From NCBI RefSeq assembly GCF_001665875.1, contig NZ_LZTA01000070.1, positions 1 through 64,000 of the forward strand: 64,000 nucleotides of DNA, written 5' to 3'. Both the position numbers and the translations under genes were made by a program. The notes under the pieces are model-generated. The model was not told the origin of the DNA. It saw nothing but the letters and a program-made list of their open reading frames with translations, and did not search any database. This DNA comes from Mycobacterium sp. 852002-40037_SCH5390672 (lineage in GTDB: Bacteria; Actinomycetota; Actinomycetes; Mycobacteriales; Mycobacteriaceae). Positions 17,708-26,225 of this stretch are shown piece by piece; the stretch's first letter is position 1; every line of letters begins with the position of its first letter.

Positions 17708-19105
17708 ATGGATCGCAACCACCGCATCGCGGACTGGAATCCGGAAGACACCGCGGCCTGGGAGGCCGGCAACAACAGGATCGCCCGGCGCAACCTGCTC
17801 TGCACCATCGCCGGCGACCACGTGGCCTTCTCGATCTGGACGCTGTGGCCCGTCATGGCGCTGTTCATGCCGGGGTCCGTCTACGGCTTCTCCGCCAGCG
17901 ACAAGCTGCTGCTGGGCGCGGTTGCCACCCTCGTCGGTGGTTGCGCCCGGATCCCCTACACCCTGGGCATCGCCGCCTTCGGTGGCCGCAACTGGACGAC
18001 GTTCTCGGCCTTCGTGCTGCTGATCCCGACGGTCGGCACGATCGTGCTGCTGGCCAATCCCGGTCTTCCGCTGTGGCCGTTCGTGCTGTGCGCGGCGCTG
18101 ACCGGACTGGGCGGCGGCAATTACGCGGCGTCGCTGGCCAACGTCAATGCCTTCTACCCGCAGCGGCTCAAGGGCGCCGCGCTGGCCGTCAACGCCGGCG
18201 TCGCCAATCTGGGGGTCGCGGTGATCCAACTGGTCGGCCTGCTGGTGCTGGCCACGGCGGGACACGAGGCGCCGTACTGGGTCTGCGCGGTGTACCTGGT
18301 GTTGTTGGTCGTCGTGGGCATCGCGGCCGCGTTGTTCATGGACAACGTCCACCACGGCACCCAGCTGAGCACCATGCGCTCGATCCTGTTCGAACGCGAC
18401 ACCCATGTGATCTCGCTGCTCTACATCGCCACCTTCGGCTCCTGGATCGGCTTCTCCTTCGCCTTCGGACAGGTGATGCAGGTCAACTTCGCAGAAAGCG
18501 GGGAAAGCGCCAAGCACGCGGCGCTGCATGCCGCGCAGGTGGCCTTCCTCGGGCCCCTGCTGGGCTCGCTGGCGCGCATCTACGGCGGTCGGCTGGCCGA
18601 TCGCATCGGCGGCAGCCGCGTCACCCTGGGCGTCCTCGCCGGGATGACCCTGGGCGCCGGACTGCTGGTCACCATCAGCACCCTTGACGATCACCACGCC
18701 GCATCCCACTCGACCAGCATGATCGGCTACGTCACCGGCTTCATGGTGCTGTTCGTCCTGTCCGGCATGGGCAACGGTTCGGTGTTCAAGCTGATCCCGT
18801 CGGTCTATGAGGCGCGCAGTCGCTCGCTGAACATGAGCGAGGAAGAACGCCGTCATTGGGCACGCGCGAAGTCGGGAGCGCTGATCGGCATCTGCTCGGC
18901 CGTCGGTGCGCTCGGTGGCGTGGGAATCAATCTGGCCCTGCGTCAGTCCTACCTGAATACCGGCACGGAAACGTCGGCGTACTGGGTGTTTCTGGCTTCT
19001 TACATCGTGGCGGCGATCATGACCTGGATGGTCTATGTGCGCAGGCCCGTGCCGGCCCCGGCCCTACCGGATTCGGCGGCCGAAGCCGAGACCGCCCGTG
19101 TGTGA
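17708..19105 (+). CDS. narK3: Nitrate/nitrite transporter NarK3 (MFS)
   Basis: 465 residues from ATG 17708, chosen because AAAGGTGA lies 7 bases upstream; GTG 17675 and ATG 17684 are in-frame alternatives. About 12 membrane helices, with the nitrate signature GLGGGNYAASLANVNAFY in the first half and GMGNGSVFKLIP in the second. It is similar in plan to NarU at 12198 but clearly diverged. It is followed at 78 bases by nnaR, whose homologue in M. smegmatis controls nitrate and nitrite assimilation genes, so nitrate uptake is its likely role. It corresponds to Rv0261c. Confidence 0.88.
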   Translation: MDRNHRIADWNPEDTAAWEAGNNRIARRNLLCTIAGDHVAFSIWTLWPVMALFMPGSVYGFSASDKLLLGAVATLVGGCARIPYTLGIAAFGGRNWTTFSAFVLLIPTVGTIVLLANPGLPLWPFVLCAALTGLGGGNYAASLANVNAFYPQRLKGAALAVNAGVANLGVAVIQLVGLLVLATAGHEAPYWVCAVYLVLLVVVGIAAALFMDNVHHGTQLSTMRSILFERDTHVISLLYIATFGSWIGFSFAFGQVMQVNFAESGESAKHAALHAAQVAFLGPLLGSLARIYGGRLADRIGGSRVTLGVLAGMTLGAGLLVTISTLDDHHAASHSTSMIGYVTGFMVLFVLSGMGNGSVFKLIPSVYEARSRSLNMSEEERRHWARAKSGALIGICSAVGALGGVGINLALRQSYLNTGTETSAYWVFLASYIVAAIMTWMVYVRRPVPAPALPDSAAEAETARV

Positions 19106-19182
19106 GCGGACTCGCAACACGGGCAATGCCACAGCAATTGACCGGTAACGCAACCGAAACGTCGCAGGCATACACAATTCAT

Positions 19183-20346
19183 ATGGCCCCACCACTGGCC
19201 CCACCAGACTCCGCGCCGCTCACCGGCTACCGGATCGCCGTCACCTCGGCGAACCGCGCCGAGGAGCTGTGCGCGTTGCTGCGCCGTAACGGCGCGGAGG
19301 TCTCCAGCGCCGCGGCCATCAACATCATCGCACTGCCCGAAGACGCCGAACTGCAGAACCACACCGAAGCGGTGATCGCCCAGCCCCCCGATATCTTGGT
19401 GGCGCACACCGGCATCGGATTTCGTGGCTGGGTCGCCGCGGCCGATGGCTGGGGACTGGCCACCCAATTGCTGGCGTCGCTTGCCAAGTCGCGGATCGTG
19501 GCCCGCGGACCGAAGGCGACCGGGGCGTTACGCGCTGCCGGGCTGCACGAGGAATGGTCCCCTAAATCAGAATCGTCCCGCGAAGTCCTGCGCTACCTTC
19601 TCGAATCGGATGTCGCCGGTAAGCGGATCGCCGTCCAGCTGCACGGTGCCGCCGACGGGTGGGACCCGTTCCCGGAATTCATCAACGGGTTGCGATCGGC
19701 GGGCGCGCAGGTGGTCCCCATCCACGTATACCGCTGGAAGCCAACTCCGGCCGGCGGCGACTTCGACCAACTCGTCGCCTCGGTCGCGCGCCGGCAGTTC
19801 GACGCGGTGACCTTCACCTCGGCACCCGCCGGTGCGGCGATGCTGGAGCGCAGCCGCGAATTGGGCATCGAAGATCAACTGCTGCAAGCGCTTCGCAGTG
19901 ACGTGCACGCCATGTGCGTCGGCCCGGTCACCGCGCAACCGCTGATCCGTGCGGGGATCCCGACGTCGTCACCCGAGCGAATGAGGTTGGGGGCGTTGGC
20001 ACGTCATATCGCTCAGGAGCTCCCTCCCCGGCGGTCGTGCACCATCCGCGCGGCCGGTCACGACCTCGAGATCCGCGGAACCTGCGTGCTGGTCGACGGT
20101 TCGGTGAAGTCGCTGTCGGGATCGGGCATGGCAACGCTGCGCGCGCTGGCACAACGCCCCGGCGATGTCGTGGCGCGCAACGACTTGTTACGGGTATTGC
20201 CCGGCCACAGCAATGACCCGCACGCCGTCGATACCGCAGTGCTGCGGCTGCGAACGGCGCTGGGCGACAAGAACATCATCGCGACGGTGGTCAAGCGCGG
20301 CTACCGGCTTGCGATCGACCATCCGGAAGACTCGCCATGGCACTGA
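19183..20346 (+). CDS. nnaR: Nitrate/nitrite assimilation regulator NnaR (HemD-like domain plus winged helix)
   Basis: 387 residues from ATG 19183; an ATG at 19125 is an in-frame alternative. Residues about 10-265 are a uroporphyrinogen-III-synthase-like (HemD) domain; the C-terminal ~100 residues form an OmpR-type winged helix (AVDTAVLRLRTALG, then VVKRGYRLAID). This fusion is the architecture of NnaR (M. smegmatis, Streptomyces), which with GlnR activates nirBD. The HemD part may sense a tetrapyrrole intermediate. Its end overlaps the chelatase start by 10 bases, linking regulation and siroheme supply. It corresponds to Rv0260c. Confidence 0.88.
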   Translation: MAPPLAPPDSAPLTGYRIAVTSANRAEELCALLRRNGAEVSSAAAINIIALPEDAELQNHTEAVIAQPPDILVAHTGIGFRGWVAAADGWGLATQLLASLAKSRIVARGPKATGALRAAGLHEEWSPKSESSREVLRYLLESDVAGKRIAVQLHGAADGWDPFPEFINGLRSAGAQVVPIHVYRWKPTPAGGDFDQLVASVARRQFDAVTFTSAPAGAAMLERSRELGIEDQLLQALRSDVHAMCVGPVTAQPLIRAGIPTSSPERMRLGALARHIAQELPPRRSCTIRAAGHDLEIRGTCVLVDGSVKSLSGSGMATLRALAQRPGDVVARNDLLRVLPGHSNDPHAVDTAVLRLRTALGDKNIIATVVKRGYRLAIDHPEDSPWH

Positions 20347-21110
20347 TCCTGGTAGCGCACGGCACCCGCAGGCCGGGTGGCGTGACGATGATTGAAGGGC
20401 TTGCGGCACAGGTGAGTACGCTCGTCCGCCGCACGGTAGACGTTGCCTTTGTCGACGTGGTGGGCCCCACCCCCAGTGAGGTCCTGGTGCGCGCGAAGAC
20501 CGCCGACCGGCCCGCCATCGTGGTGCCCGCGTTCCTGTCGCGCGGATACCACGTCCGGGCCGATCTGCCCGGCCACGTCGCGATCAGCGGACACCCGAAC
20601 GTAATCGTCACCCCGGCGTTGGGCCCGAGTGGTCAGATTGCCCGGATCGTCGGCGATCAGCTGCTGAAATGCGGTTGGCGACCGAATGATTCGGTGATTC
20701 TGGCGGCCGCGGGAACCTCGGACGACAAAGCACGAGCGGACCTGCATACCACCGCGACATTATTGTCGGCGCTGACCGGATCGCGGGTGAGCCTGGCTTT
20801 CGCGGCCACCGGTGATCCGCAGCTGCCCGAGGCCGTGGACCGGGCACGGGCTCGGGCGCACCGCGCCGGTGGACGCGTCGTGGTCGCCTCATATCTATTG
20901 GCCGACGGCCTGTTCCAACAACGGCTGCACGGTTGCGGCGCCGACCTGGTCAGTGAACCGCTGGGCACCCATCCGGGGCTGGCGCGTCTGGTCGCGAACC
21001 GATTTCGGCGGGCCCTACCGCAGGTGCTGGCCCCCACCGCCCGGCACGCGTCGCGCCGATCGAGCCCACACCAGTTGGCACACGGTCGCACCGCGCGTTC
21101 GATCCCGTAG
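20337..21110 (+). CDS. Sirohydrochlorin chelatase (CbiX/SirB family)
   Basis: 257 residues. It opens with LILVAHGTRRPGG, whose H8 is the metal-binding His of class II chelatases, and contains a second related half (VILAAAGTSD, RVVVASYLLADG). It inserts Fe2+ (for siroheme) or Co2+ (for cobalamin) into sirohydrochlorin; the location between nnaR and nirBD argues for siroheme. ATG 20337 overlaps the nnaR stop, so translation is coupled. The C-terminal ~35 residues are basic and low-complexity. It corresponds to Rv0259c. Confidence 0.85.
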   Translation: MALILVAHGTRRPGGVTMIEGLAAQVSTLVRRTVDVAFVDVVGPTPSEVLVRAKTADRPAIVVPAFLSRGYHVRADLPGHVAISGHPNVIVTPALGPSGQIARIVGDQLLKCGWRPNDSVILAAAGTSDDKARADLHTTATLLSALTGSRVSLAFAATGDPQLPEAVDRARARAHRAGGRVVVASYLLADGLFQQRLHGCGADLVSEPLGTHPGLARLVANRFRRALPQVLAPTARHASRRSSPHQLAHGRTARSIP

Positions 21111-21188
21111 CGCACGACGCCTGCCGACCAGCCACGCCGGGACCGGGCATTCCTTGATCTTTGGTCTCAGACGGGCGATCCTGACACC

Positions 21189-21641
21189 ATGCCCCGTCGC
21201 GAAGAGCCATCGCATGGGATCCTCGACCCGGTCGCCAAGATGTTGCGGTTGCCCTTCGGCACACCGGAATTCATCGACCGGATCGTCACCGGCGGGGTCA
21301 ACCAGGTGGGCCGCCGGACGTTGCGCACGCTGATCACGACCTGGGACGCCGCCGGCGGCGGTCCGTTTGCCGCCAGTGCCATCGCCTCCACGGGGATGGC
21401 GAAGACCGCCGAGATGGTGCAAAACATGTTCGTCGGCCCGGTCTTTGGCCCACTGCTGAAAATCCTGGGTGCCGACAAAGCCGCCGTTCGCGCCTCGCTG
21501 TGCGCCTCACAACTGGTGGGTCTGGGCATCATGCGCTACGGCATCCGCTCCGAGCCGCTGCACTCCATGTCGGTGGACGCACTCGTCGACGCGATCGGGC
21601 CGACGATGCAGCGCTATTTGGTCGGCGACATCACCCGGTGA
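21189..21641 (+). CDS. Stand-alone TetR C-terminal-like domain protein (Rv0258c-like)
   Basis: 150 residues (recalled Rv0258c: 151). The second half (KAAVRASLCASQLVGLGIMR, then MSVDALVDAIGPTMQRYLVG) closely resembles the C-terminal ligand-binding/dimerisation domain of a TetR subfamily. The N-terminal half contains no helix-turn-helix; it starts directly with a helical segment corresponding to the middle of a TetR. ATG 21189. It could be a truncated regulator or a sensor/antirepressor that pairs with a full TetR. It is convergent with nirD, 15 bases away. Confidence 0.75.
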   Translation: MPRREEPSHGILDPVAKMLRLPFGTPEFIDRIVTGGVNQVGRRTLRTLITTWDAAGGGPFAASAIASTGMAKTAEMVQNMFVGPVFGPLLKILGADKAAVRASLCASQLVGLGIMRYGIRSEPLHSMSVDALVDAIGPTMQRYLVGDITR

Positions 21642-21656
21642 ACCCGCCCGTCGGGC

Positions 21657-22025
21657 TCAGGCAGCCTGGTGCTGGTAGTCCCGCGCGATCTGTACGTAGC
21701 CGTCGGCCGTGATGCGCACCGGGTATACCGGCACCGAAACCGACGGATCGTCCAGGCAGGAACCGTCTTCGAGGGAGAAAGCCTGCTTCAAGATGGGCGA
21801 CTGAACCGTGACGCGGCCGTCGCGGTCGCCCACGATCCCGCGGGAAAGAACCGCGGCTCCGGAGAACGGGTCGACGTTGCCGACCGCGTGCACCGAGCCG
21901 TCGTCGAGCCGGAACAGCGCCGCCTGTGAACCGTCGTCGAGCAGCACGCCCACGCCGCGACCCGGAATGAGGTGGTCGTAAGCGCAAGCGCGGGTCCACA
22001 CCGCAATGTCGTTGAGAAGTGTCAT
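21657..22025 (-). CDS. nirD: Assimilatory nitrite reductase small subunit NirD
   Basis: 122 residues from ATG 22025 with AGGAAGGG just upstream. It has the Rieske-like beta fold of NirD (VWTRACAYDHLIPGRGVGVL, ALFRLDDGSVHAVGNVDPFS) but lacks the CxH...CxxH cluster ligands, as usual for this subunit. With NirB it reduces nitrite to ammonium using NAD(P)H in the cytoplasm. It follows nirB by 10 bases in one operon. It corresponds to Rv0253. Confidence 0.92.
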   Translation of the reverse strand: MTLLNDIAVWTRACAYDHLIPGRGVGVLLDDGSQAALFRLDDGSVHAVGNVDPFSGAAVLSRGIVGDRDGRVTVQSPILKQAFSLEDGSCLDDPSVSVPVYPVRITADGYVQIARDYQHQAA

Positions 22026-22035
22026 GATCCCTTCC

Positions 22036-24618
22036 TCATTCCTCCGAAGTTGTCGCTTCACGGACCCGCGGCATGCCAATGGACACAGGGATTTTGCGTC
22101 CGGCATGCTCGGTGAATGCCACCGTTGAGTCGACGGCATCTGGGGCGTTGACGAACGACACGAACCGCGACAGCTTGTCCGGGTCGTCCAGCACGCCCTT
22201 CCATTCGCACTTGTAGTTCTGGACATGCCGCTCCATTGCGGCTTCGAATTCCTCAGCCAGGCCCAGCGAGTCGTCACACACGACCTCGCGCACATGGTCG
22301 AGCCCGCCGTCGAGCGAATCGACCCACGGCGCCGTGCGTTGCAGCCGGTCGGCCGTCCTGATGTAGTACATGACGAACCGGTCGACATAGCGGACCAGCG
22401 TTTCGGTGTCCAGATCGCTGGCCAGCAGCTGTGCGTGTTTGGGCGTCATACCGCCGTTGCCGCCGACGTAGAGGTTCCAGCCCTTTTCGGTGGCGATGAC
22501 GCCCACGTCCTTGGAACGCGCCTCGGCGCACTCCCGCGCGCAGCCCGAGACGCCCATCTTGATTTTGTGCGGTGCCCGCAGGCCGCGGTAGCGCAGTTCT
22601 AGATCGATGGCCAGTTGCACCGAATCCTGCTGCCCGTAACGGCACCAGTCGGTGCCCACGCAGCTCTTCACCGTGCGCAACGCCTTGCCGTAAGCGTGCC
22701 CGGATTCCATGCCGCCGTCGACCAAGCGCTTCCAGATCTCCGGCAGTTGGTCCACGCGGGCGCCGAACATGTCGATCCGCTGCCCACCGGTGATCTTGGT
22801 GTAGAGCCCGAAGTCCTGGGCGATCTGGCCGATCAGGATCAGATGCTCGGGCTTGATGTCACCACCGGGGACCCGCGGCACCACCGAGTAGCTGCCGTTC
22901 TTCTGGATGTTGGCCAGGAAGTGATCGTTGGAATCCTGCAGCGAGGCCTGCTCGCCTTCGAGGATGTGCTCCGACCCGGTGGACGCCAGAATGGAGGCGA
23001 CCACGGGTTTGCAGATATCGCAACCCTTTCCGCGACCGAAGCGCTCCAGCAGACCCGAGAAGGTCCGGATCTCGGTGGCCGAGATGATCTCGAAAAGCTC
23101 CGCCCGCGACTGGCTGAAGTGCTCGCACAGGGCCTTGGACTGTTCCACGCCCTCGGCTTCCAGCAGCTGCTTGAGCAACGGGACGCACGACCCGCATGAG
23201 GTCCCGGCCGAGGTGCACGCCTTGAGCGCGGGGACATCCGCGCAACCATCGGCGATTGCACACTTCAGATCGCCCTTGGTGACGTTGTTGCACGAGCAGA
23301 TCTGCGCCGAATCCGGCAGCGCGCCAACACCTAACGTCGCGCCCCCACCGGAGGAGGCCGGCGCGATGAGCGCTAGCGGATCCCCGGGCAGCTCGCTGCC
23401 GACCATGGGCCGCAGCACCCCGTAGGACGAGGCGTCGCCAACCAGCACACCGCCGAGCAGCGTCTTGGCGTCGTCGGAGAGCACGAGCTTGGCGTAGGTC
23501 CGATTGACCGCATCGTTGACGGCGACCTCGAGGCAGTTGTCGGTCGTCCCCATCGCGTCGCCGAAGCTGGCCACGTCGACGCCCAGCAGTTTGAGCTTCG
23601 TGGACAGGTCGGCTTCGCCGAATTCGGCCACGCCGTCCAGCAGCCGGTCGGCCACCACCTCCGCCGACGTGTAACCCGGGCCCACCAGGCCGTAACACCG
23701 GCCGCCGATCGCGGCGACCTCTCCGATCGCGTAGATGTCGGGATCGCTTGTCTGGCAAGCCACGTCGGTCAGCACCCCACCACGCTCGGCGCGCTCGAGC
23801 CCGGCGGCGGTCGCCAGCTCGTCGCGCGGCCGGATGCCGGCCGCGAAGATCACCAGACCGGCGTCGATGACCTGGCCGTCGGTCAGGCTCACCCGCACCG
23901 AGGTGGAGCCGTCCGAATGGTCGACCGACTCGATCGATTCGGTGCCCGTCCCGACATGCACCGAGATGCCGAGCTCGCCGATCATCCTGGCCAGCAACGC
24001 ACCGCCGGCCTCGTCGATCTGCTGGGCCATCAGCCGGGGCATCATCTCGACCACGTGGGTCTGCAACCCGAACTGGCGCAGCGCATTAGCGGCTTCCAGC
24101 CCGAGCAGCCCGCCGCCGATGACGACGGCCGCCGTGACGTGTGAAGTTTCCACCGTGCGCTGGGCGTCGGCGCGGATGGCGTCGAGATCGTCGAGCGTGC
24201 GGTAGACGTGACACGCGGGCAGCTCGTGACCCGGCACCGGCGGCACGAAGGCATACGACCCGGTCGCCAGGACCAAGCTGTCGTAGCCGTGCCGTTGACC
24301 ATCGGCGGTGACCACCGTCTTTGTCGCACGGTCTATTTCGGTAACGCGCTGGTTGAGCACCAGCCGGACCTGCTCGTCACCCTCATATTCGTTGCCGGGC
24401 AATGCCAGTAGCTTGCGATCCCAGCTTTCGGTGTAGGAGGTCAAACCCACGCGGTCGTAGGCCGCGTCGGTCTCCTCGGCGAAAACCGTGATGCGCCACA
24501 GTCCCTCGGTGTCACGGGCGCGGAGCGCCTCGACGAATCGGTGCCCCACCATGCCATGTCCGACTACGATGATGTGACGAGGCGCACAACTGGCGCGCGA
24601 AATCCCGTCTGCAGACAT
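22036..24618 (-). CDS. nirB: Assimilatory nitrite reductase large subunit NirB
   Basis: 860 residues. Domain order: FAD/NAD(P)H-binding reductase (about 14-300, IIVVGHGMVGHRF and VVIGGGLLGLEAA), a NirB-specific linker, a BFD-type [2Fe-2S] domain (CSCNN near 440 with ACTSAGTSCGSC), then the sulfite/nitrite reductase ferredoxin-like and sirohaem/[4Fe-4S] domains (CVGTDWC near 650, SGCAREC near 690). It reduces nitrite to ammonium with siroheme. ATG 24618. Divergent from hsp20 with 227 bases between, which hold a degenerate GlnR-like site. It corresponds to Rv0252. Confidence 0.94.
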   Translation of the reverse strand: MSADGISRASCAPRHIIVVGHGMVGHRFVEALRARDTEGLWRITVFAEETDAAYDRVGLTSYTESWDRKLLALPGNEYEGDEQVRLVLNQRVTEIDRATKTVVTADGQRHGYDSLVLATGSYAFVPPVPGHELPACHVYRTLDDLDAIRADAQRTVETSHVTAAVVIGGGLLGLEAANALRQFGLQTHVVEMMPRLMAQQIDEAGGALLARMIGELGISVHVGTGTESIESVDHSDGSTSVRVSLTDGQVIDAGLVIFAAGIRPRDELATAAGLERAERGGVLTDVACQTSDPDIYAIGEVAAIGGRCYGLVGPGYTSAEVVADRLLDGVAEFGEADLSTKLKLLGVDVASFGDAMGTTDNCLEVAVNDAVNRTYAKLVLSDDAKTLLGGVLVGDASSYGVLRPMVGSELPGDPLALIAPASSGGGATLGVGALPDSAQICSCNNVTKGDLKCAIADGCADVPALKACTSAGTSCGSCVPLLKQLLEAEGVEQSKALCEHFSQSRAELFEIISATEIRTFSGLLERFGRGKGCDICKPVVASILASTGSEHILEGEQASLQDSNDHFLANIQKNGSYSVVPRVPGGDIKPEHLILIGQIAQDFGLYTKITGGQRIDMFGARVDQLPEIWKRLVDGGMESGHAYGKALRTVKSCVGTDWCRYGQQDSVQLAIDLELRYRGLRAPHKIKMGVSGCARECAEARSKDVGVIATEKGWNLYVGGNGGMTPKHAQLLASDLDTETLVRYVDRFVMYYIRTADRLQRTAPWVDSLDGGLDHVREVVCDDSLGLAEEFEAAMERHVQNYKCEWKGVLDDPDKLSRFVSFVNAPDAVDSTVAFTEHAGRKIPVSIGMPRVREATTSEE

Positions 24619-24628
24619 GGCTTTGAGA

Positions 24629-24667
24629 GTAACGGCCGGAAATTACGTTCTTTTCGCGCAATGTGAC
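24629..24667 (-). promoter_or_regulatory. Possible GlnR-like site upstream of nirB
   Basis: Read toward nirB the stretch has GTCAC, GAAAA, GTAAT and GTTAC in order, but spacings depart from the 11-base GlnR period by about one base. Nitrogen control of nirBD by GlnR/NnaR is established in mycobacteria; the assignment of these bases is tentative. Confidence 0.35.
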
Positions 24668-24692
24668 GGTCCTATGACGAGGATCTCACAAC

Positions 24693-24710
24693 TCACAGGA
24701 ACAACTGTGA
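24693..24710. promoter_or_regulatory. Perfect inverted repeat TCACAG-N6-CTGTGA in the nirB/hsp20 divergent region
   Basis: Six-base arms with six-base spacer, perfectly symmetric, about midway between the divergent nirB and hsp20 starts. The arm order is the reverse of the CRP consensus (TGTGA-N6-TCACA). The binding protein is unknown. Confidence 0.5.
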
Positions 24711-24741
24711 TTGATCGTTCACCGACGGCGAACGACGAGGT

Positions 24742-24770
24742 GGAACTTTAGCGCGGTCGACTCATGTTTG
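24742..24770 (+). promoter_or_regulatory. Candidate SigE/SigH-type promoter for hsp20
   Basis: GGAACTT at 24742-24748, a 16-base spacer, then TGTTTG at 24765-24770, close to the GGAACYY-N15/16-CGTT form of mycobacterial ECF sigma promoters. The M. tuberculosis homologue acr2 is known to be SigE/SigH- and HspR-controlled. Only a possible HspR half site (GCTCAAG) is seen just before the gene. Confidence 0.5.
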
Positions 24771-24845
24771 TACTAGTAGCCGGTCGCCGAGGCGCCGGCC
24801 ACAGCAATCTCACAACGAAGCTCAAGGAATTAGGAGGGAAGCGTC

Positions 24846-25286
24846 ATGAGCAACCTCGCATTGTGGTCGCGACCGGCCTGGGACACCGACCGGTGGTTAC
24901 GCGACTTTTTCGGGCCAGCCGCCGCGGCGGACTGGAACACCCCGGCGACCAGCGGTTTCAGGCCCGCCGCCGAGATCGTCAAGGACGGCGACGACGCGAT
25001 CGTACGCGTGGAGCTCCCGGGCGTTGACGTCGACAAGGACGTCAAGGTGGAGGTCGAGCGCGGCCACTTGGTCATCCACGGCGAGCACCGTGACGAGCAC
25101 GCGGAGGAGAAGGACGGCCGCATGCTGCGCGAGATCCGGTACGGATCGTTCCGCCGGTCGTTCCAGCTGCCCGCCCACATCACCGGTGACGCCATCACGG
25201 CGAGTTACGACGCGGGCGTGCTGACGGTACGGGTCAGCGGTGCCTACTCCGGGAATCAGGCGCAGCGCATCGAGATCACCAAATAG
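24846..25286 (+). CDS. hsp: Small heat-shock protein Hsp20/Acr2
   Basis: 146 residues with a complete alpha-crystallin domain (about 38-135: FRPAAEIVKDGDDAIVRVEL to ITASYDAGVLTVRV) and a C-terminal tail with the IxI-like RIEITK. It is an ATP-independent holdase chaperone forming oligomers in the cytoplasm. ATG 24846 has a strong AGGAGGGAAG site upstream. It corresponds to Rv0251c, induced by heat and oxidative stress in M. tuberculosis. Recalled Rv0251c is 159 residues, so this version is slightly shorter. Confidence 0.9.
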   Translation: MSNLALWSRPAWDTDRWLRDFFGPAAAADWNTPATSGFRPAAEIVKDGDDAIVRVELPGVDVDKDVKVEVERGHLVIHGEHRDEHAEEKDGRMLREIRYGSFRRSFQLPAHITGDAITASYDAGVLTVRVSGAYSGNQAQRIEITK

Positions 25287-25317
25287 TCTCCGGGCGGTCC
25301 GGAGAAGGTAGGTAATC

Positions 25318-25350
25318 AATCCGGCGGAGTCTCAACGGCTCCGCCGGATT
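25318..25350. terminator. Bidirectional hairpin terminator between hsp20 and the ICL-like gene
   Basis: Perfect 12-bp stem (AATCCGGCGGAG / CTCCGCCGGATT) with a 9-base loop, between two convergent genes that end at 25286 and 25358. Confidence 0.8.
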
Positions 25351-25357
25351 CACCGTG

Positions 25358-26119
25358 TCAGCCCCAGCGGGCCAGGAGCTCCTTGGCCCGGCTCGCCAGC
25401 GCGGCCTGCAGGAACGGCCCGAAACTGATGCGCGCCACGCCCAGCGGGCCGAAGGACGCCGGGTCGTCCTGGTCGGGCAGGGCGATCGCGTTGACCGGCA
25501 GCTCCAACTCGGCGGTCAGGCGCCGCAACGTGTCGGGGTCGTGGCGGCCCACCGGATACAGCACATCGGCGCCGGCGGCGGCGGCCTTGTTCAGTCGCGC
25601 CACCACCCGCTCGATGCGATCGGACGCCTCGCCGTCCTGGCGCAGGAACAGATCGGTTCGGGCATTGATGACGACGTGCGTCCCGGCCGCGTCGGCGGCC
25701 GACCGAAGCGCACCCACCAATTCGGCGTGTTCGTCCGCGGACCGCAGGCGCTTCCCCTCCGAGTGCACGGTGTCCTCTATGTTCAGCCCGACGGCCCCGA
25801 CGCTCAACAGGCCCTCGATCAGGCGGTCCGCCGACTGCCCGTAACCGGATTCGATGTCCACCGACACTGGGACGTCGACCGCGGCGGTGATCTGTGCGAC
25901 CCGGGTGAGGACGTCGTCGAACGACATGCCCTCGTTGTCGGGTTTGCCGATCGAGTCCGCCATCGGGTGGCTTCCCACGGTGAGCGCGACGAATCCGGCA
26001 CCGGTGGCCAGCCGGGCCGACCACGCATCCCACACGGTCGGCAGGACGACCGGATTGCCCGGCCGGTGCAGTTCCAGCAGCGTGGCGGCCCGCTCGGCCG
26101 GTGTGGTGCGTCCCGTCAT
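25358..26119 (-). CDS. Isocitrate lyase/PEP mutase superfamily protein
   Basis: 253 residues from ATG 26119 with GAGGGAG upstream. A (beta/alpha)8 fold of the ICL/PEPM superfamily is indicated by VLPTVWDAWSARLATGAGF, VDIESGYG and LNIEDTVHSEGKRL, which supply the Mg2+-binding acids. The KKCGH-type catalytic Cys loop of true isocitrate lyase is absent, so it is more like a carboxyphosphonate mutase, oxaloacetate decarboxylase or methylisocitrate-lyase-like enzyme. It resembles Rv1998c of H37Rv, which lies elsewhere, so it seems inserted or relocated here. Confidence 0.8.
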   Translation of the reverse strand: MTGRTTPAERAATLLELHRPGNPVVLPTVWDAWSARLATGAGFVALTVGSHPMADSIGKPDNEGMSFDDVLTRVAQITAAVDVPVSVDIESGYGQSADRLIEGLLSVGAVGLNIEDTVHSEGKRLRSADEHAELVGALRSAADAAGTHVVINARTDLFLRQDGEASDRIERVVARLNKAAAAGADVLYPVGRHDPDTLRRLTAELELPVNAIALPDQDDPASFGPLGVARISFGPFLQAALASRAKELLARWG

Positions 26120-26225
26120 ACGTGTTTGCTCCCTCGGCATCCGGGCTCAACGGACTGACGTCCGGCCTGTGCCGTGGATAGTATCGAGGGCGTACTGTGA
26201 TCCGAAACACTGCCGAGGAGATCCT

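Noticed and set aside
17375..18856. 493-codon minus-strand open frame across narK3
   Set aside because: Antisense to a clear transporter; composition is Gln/Arg/His-rich as expected for a shadow, with no domain.
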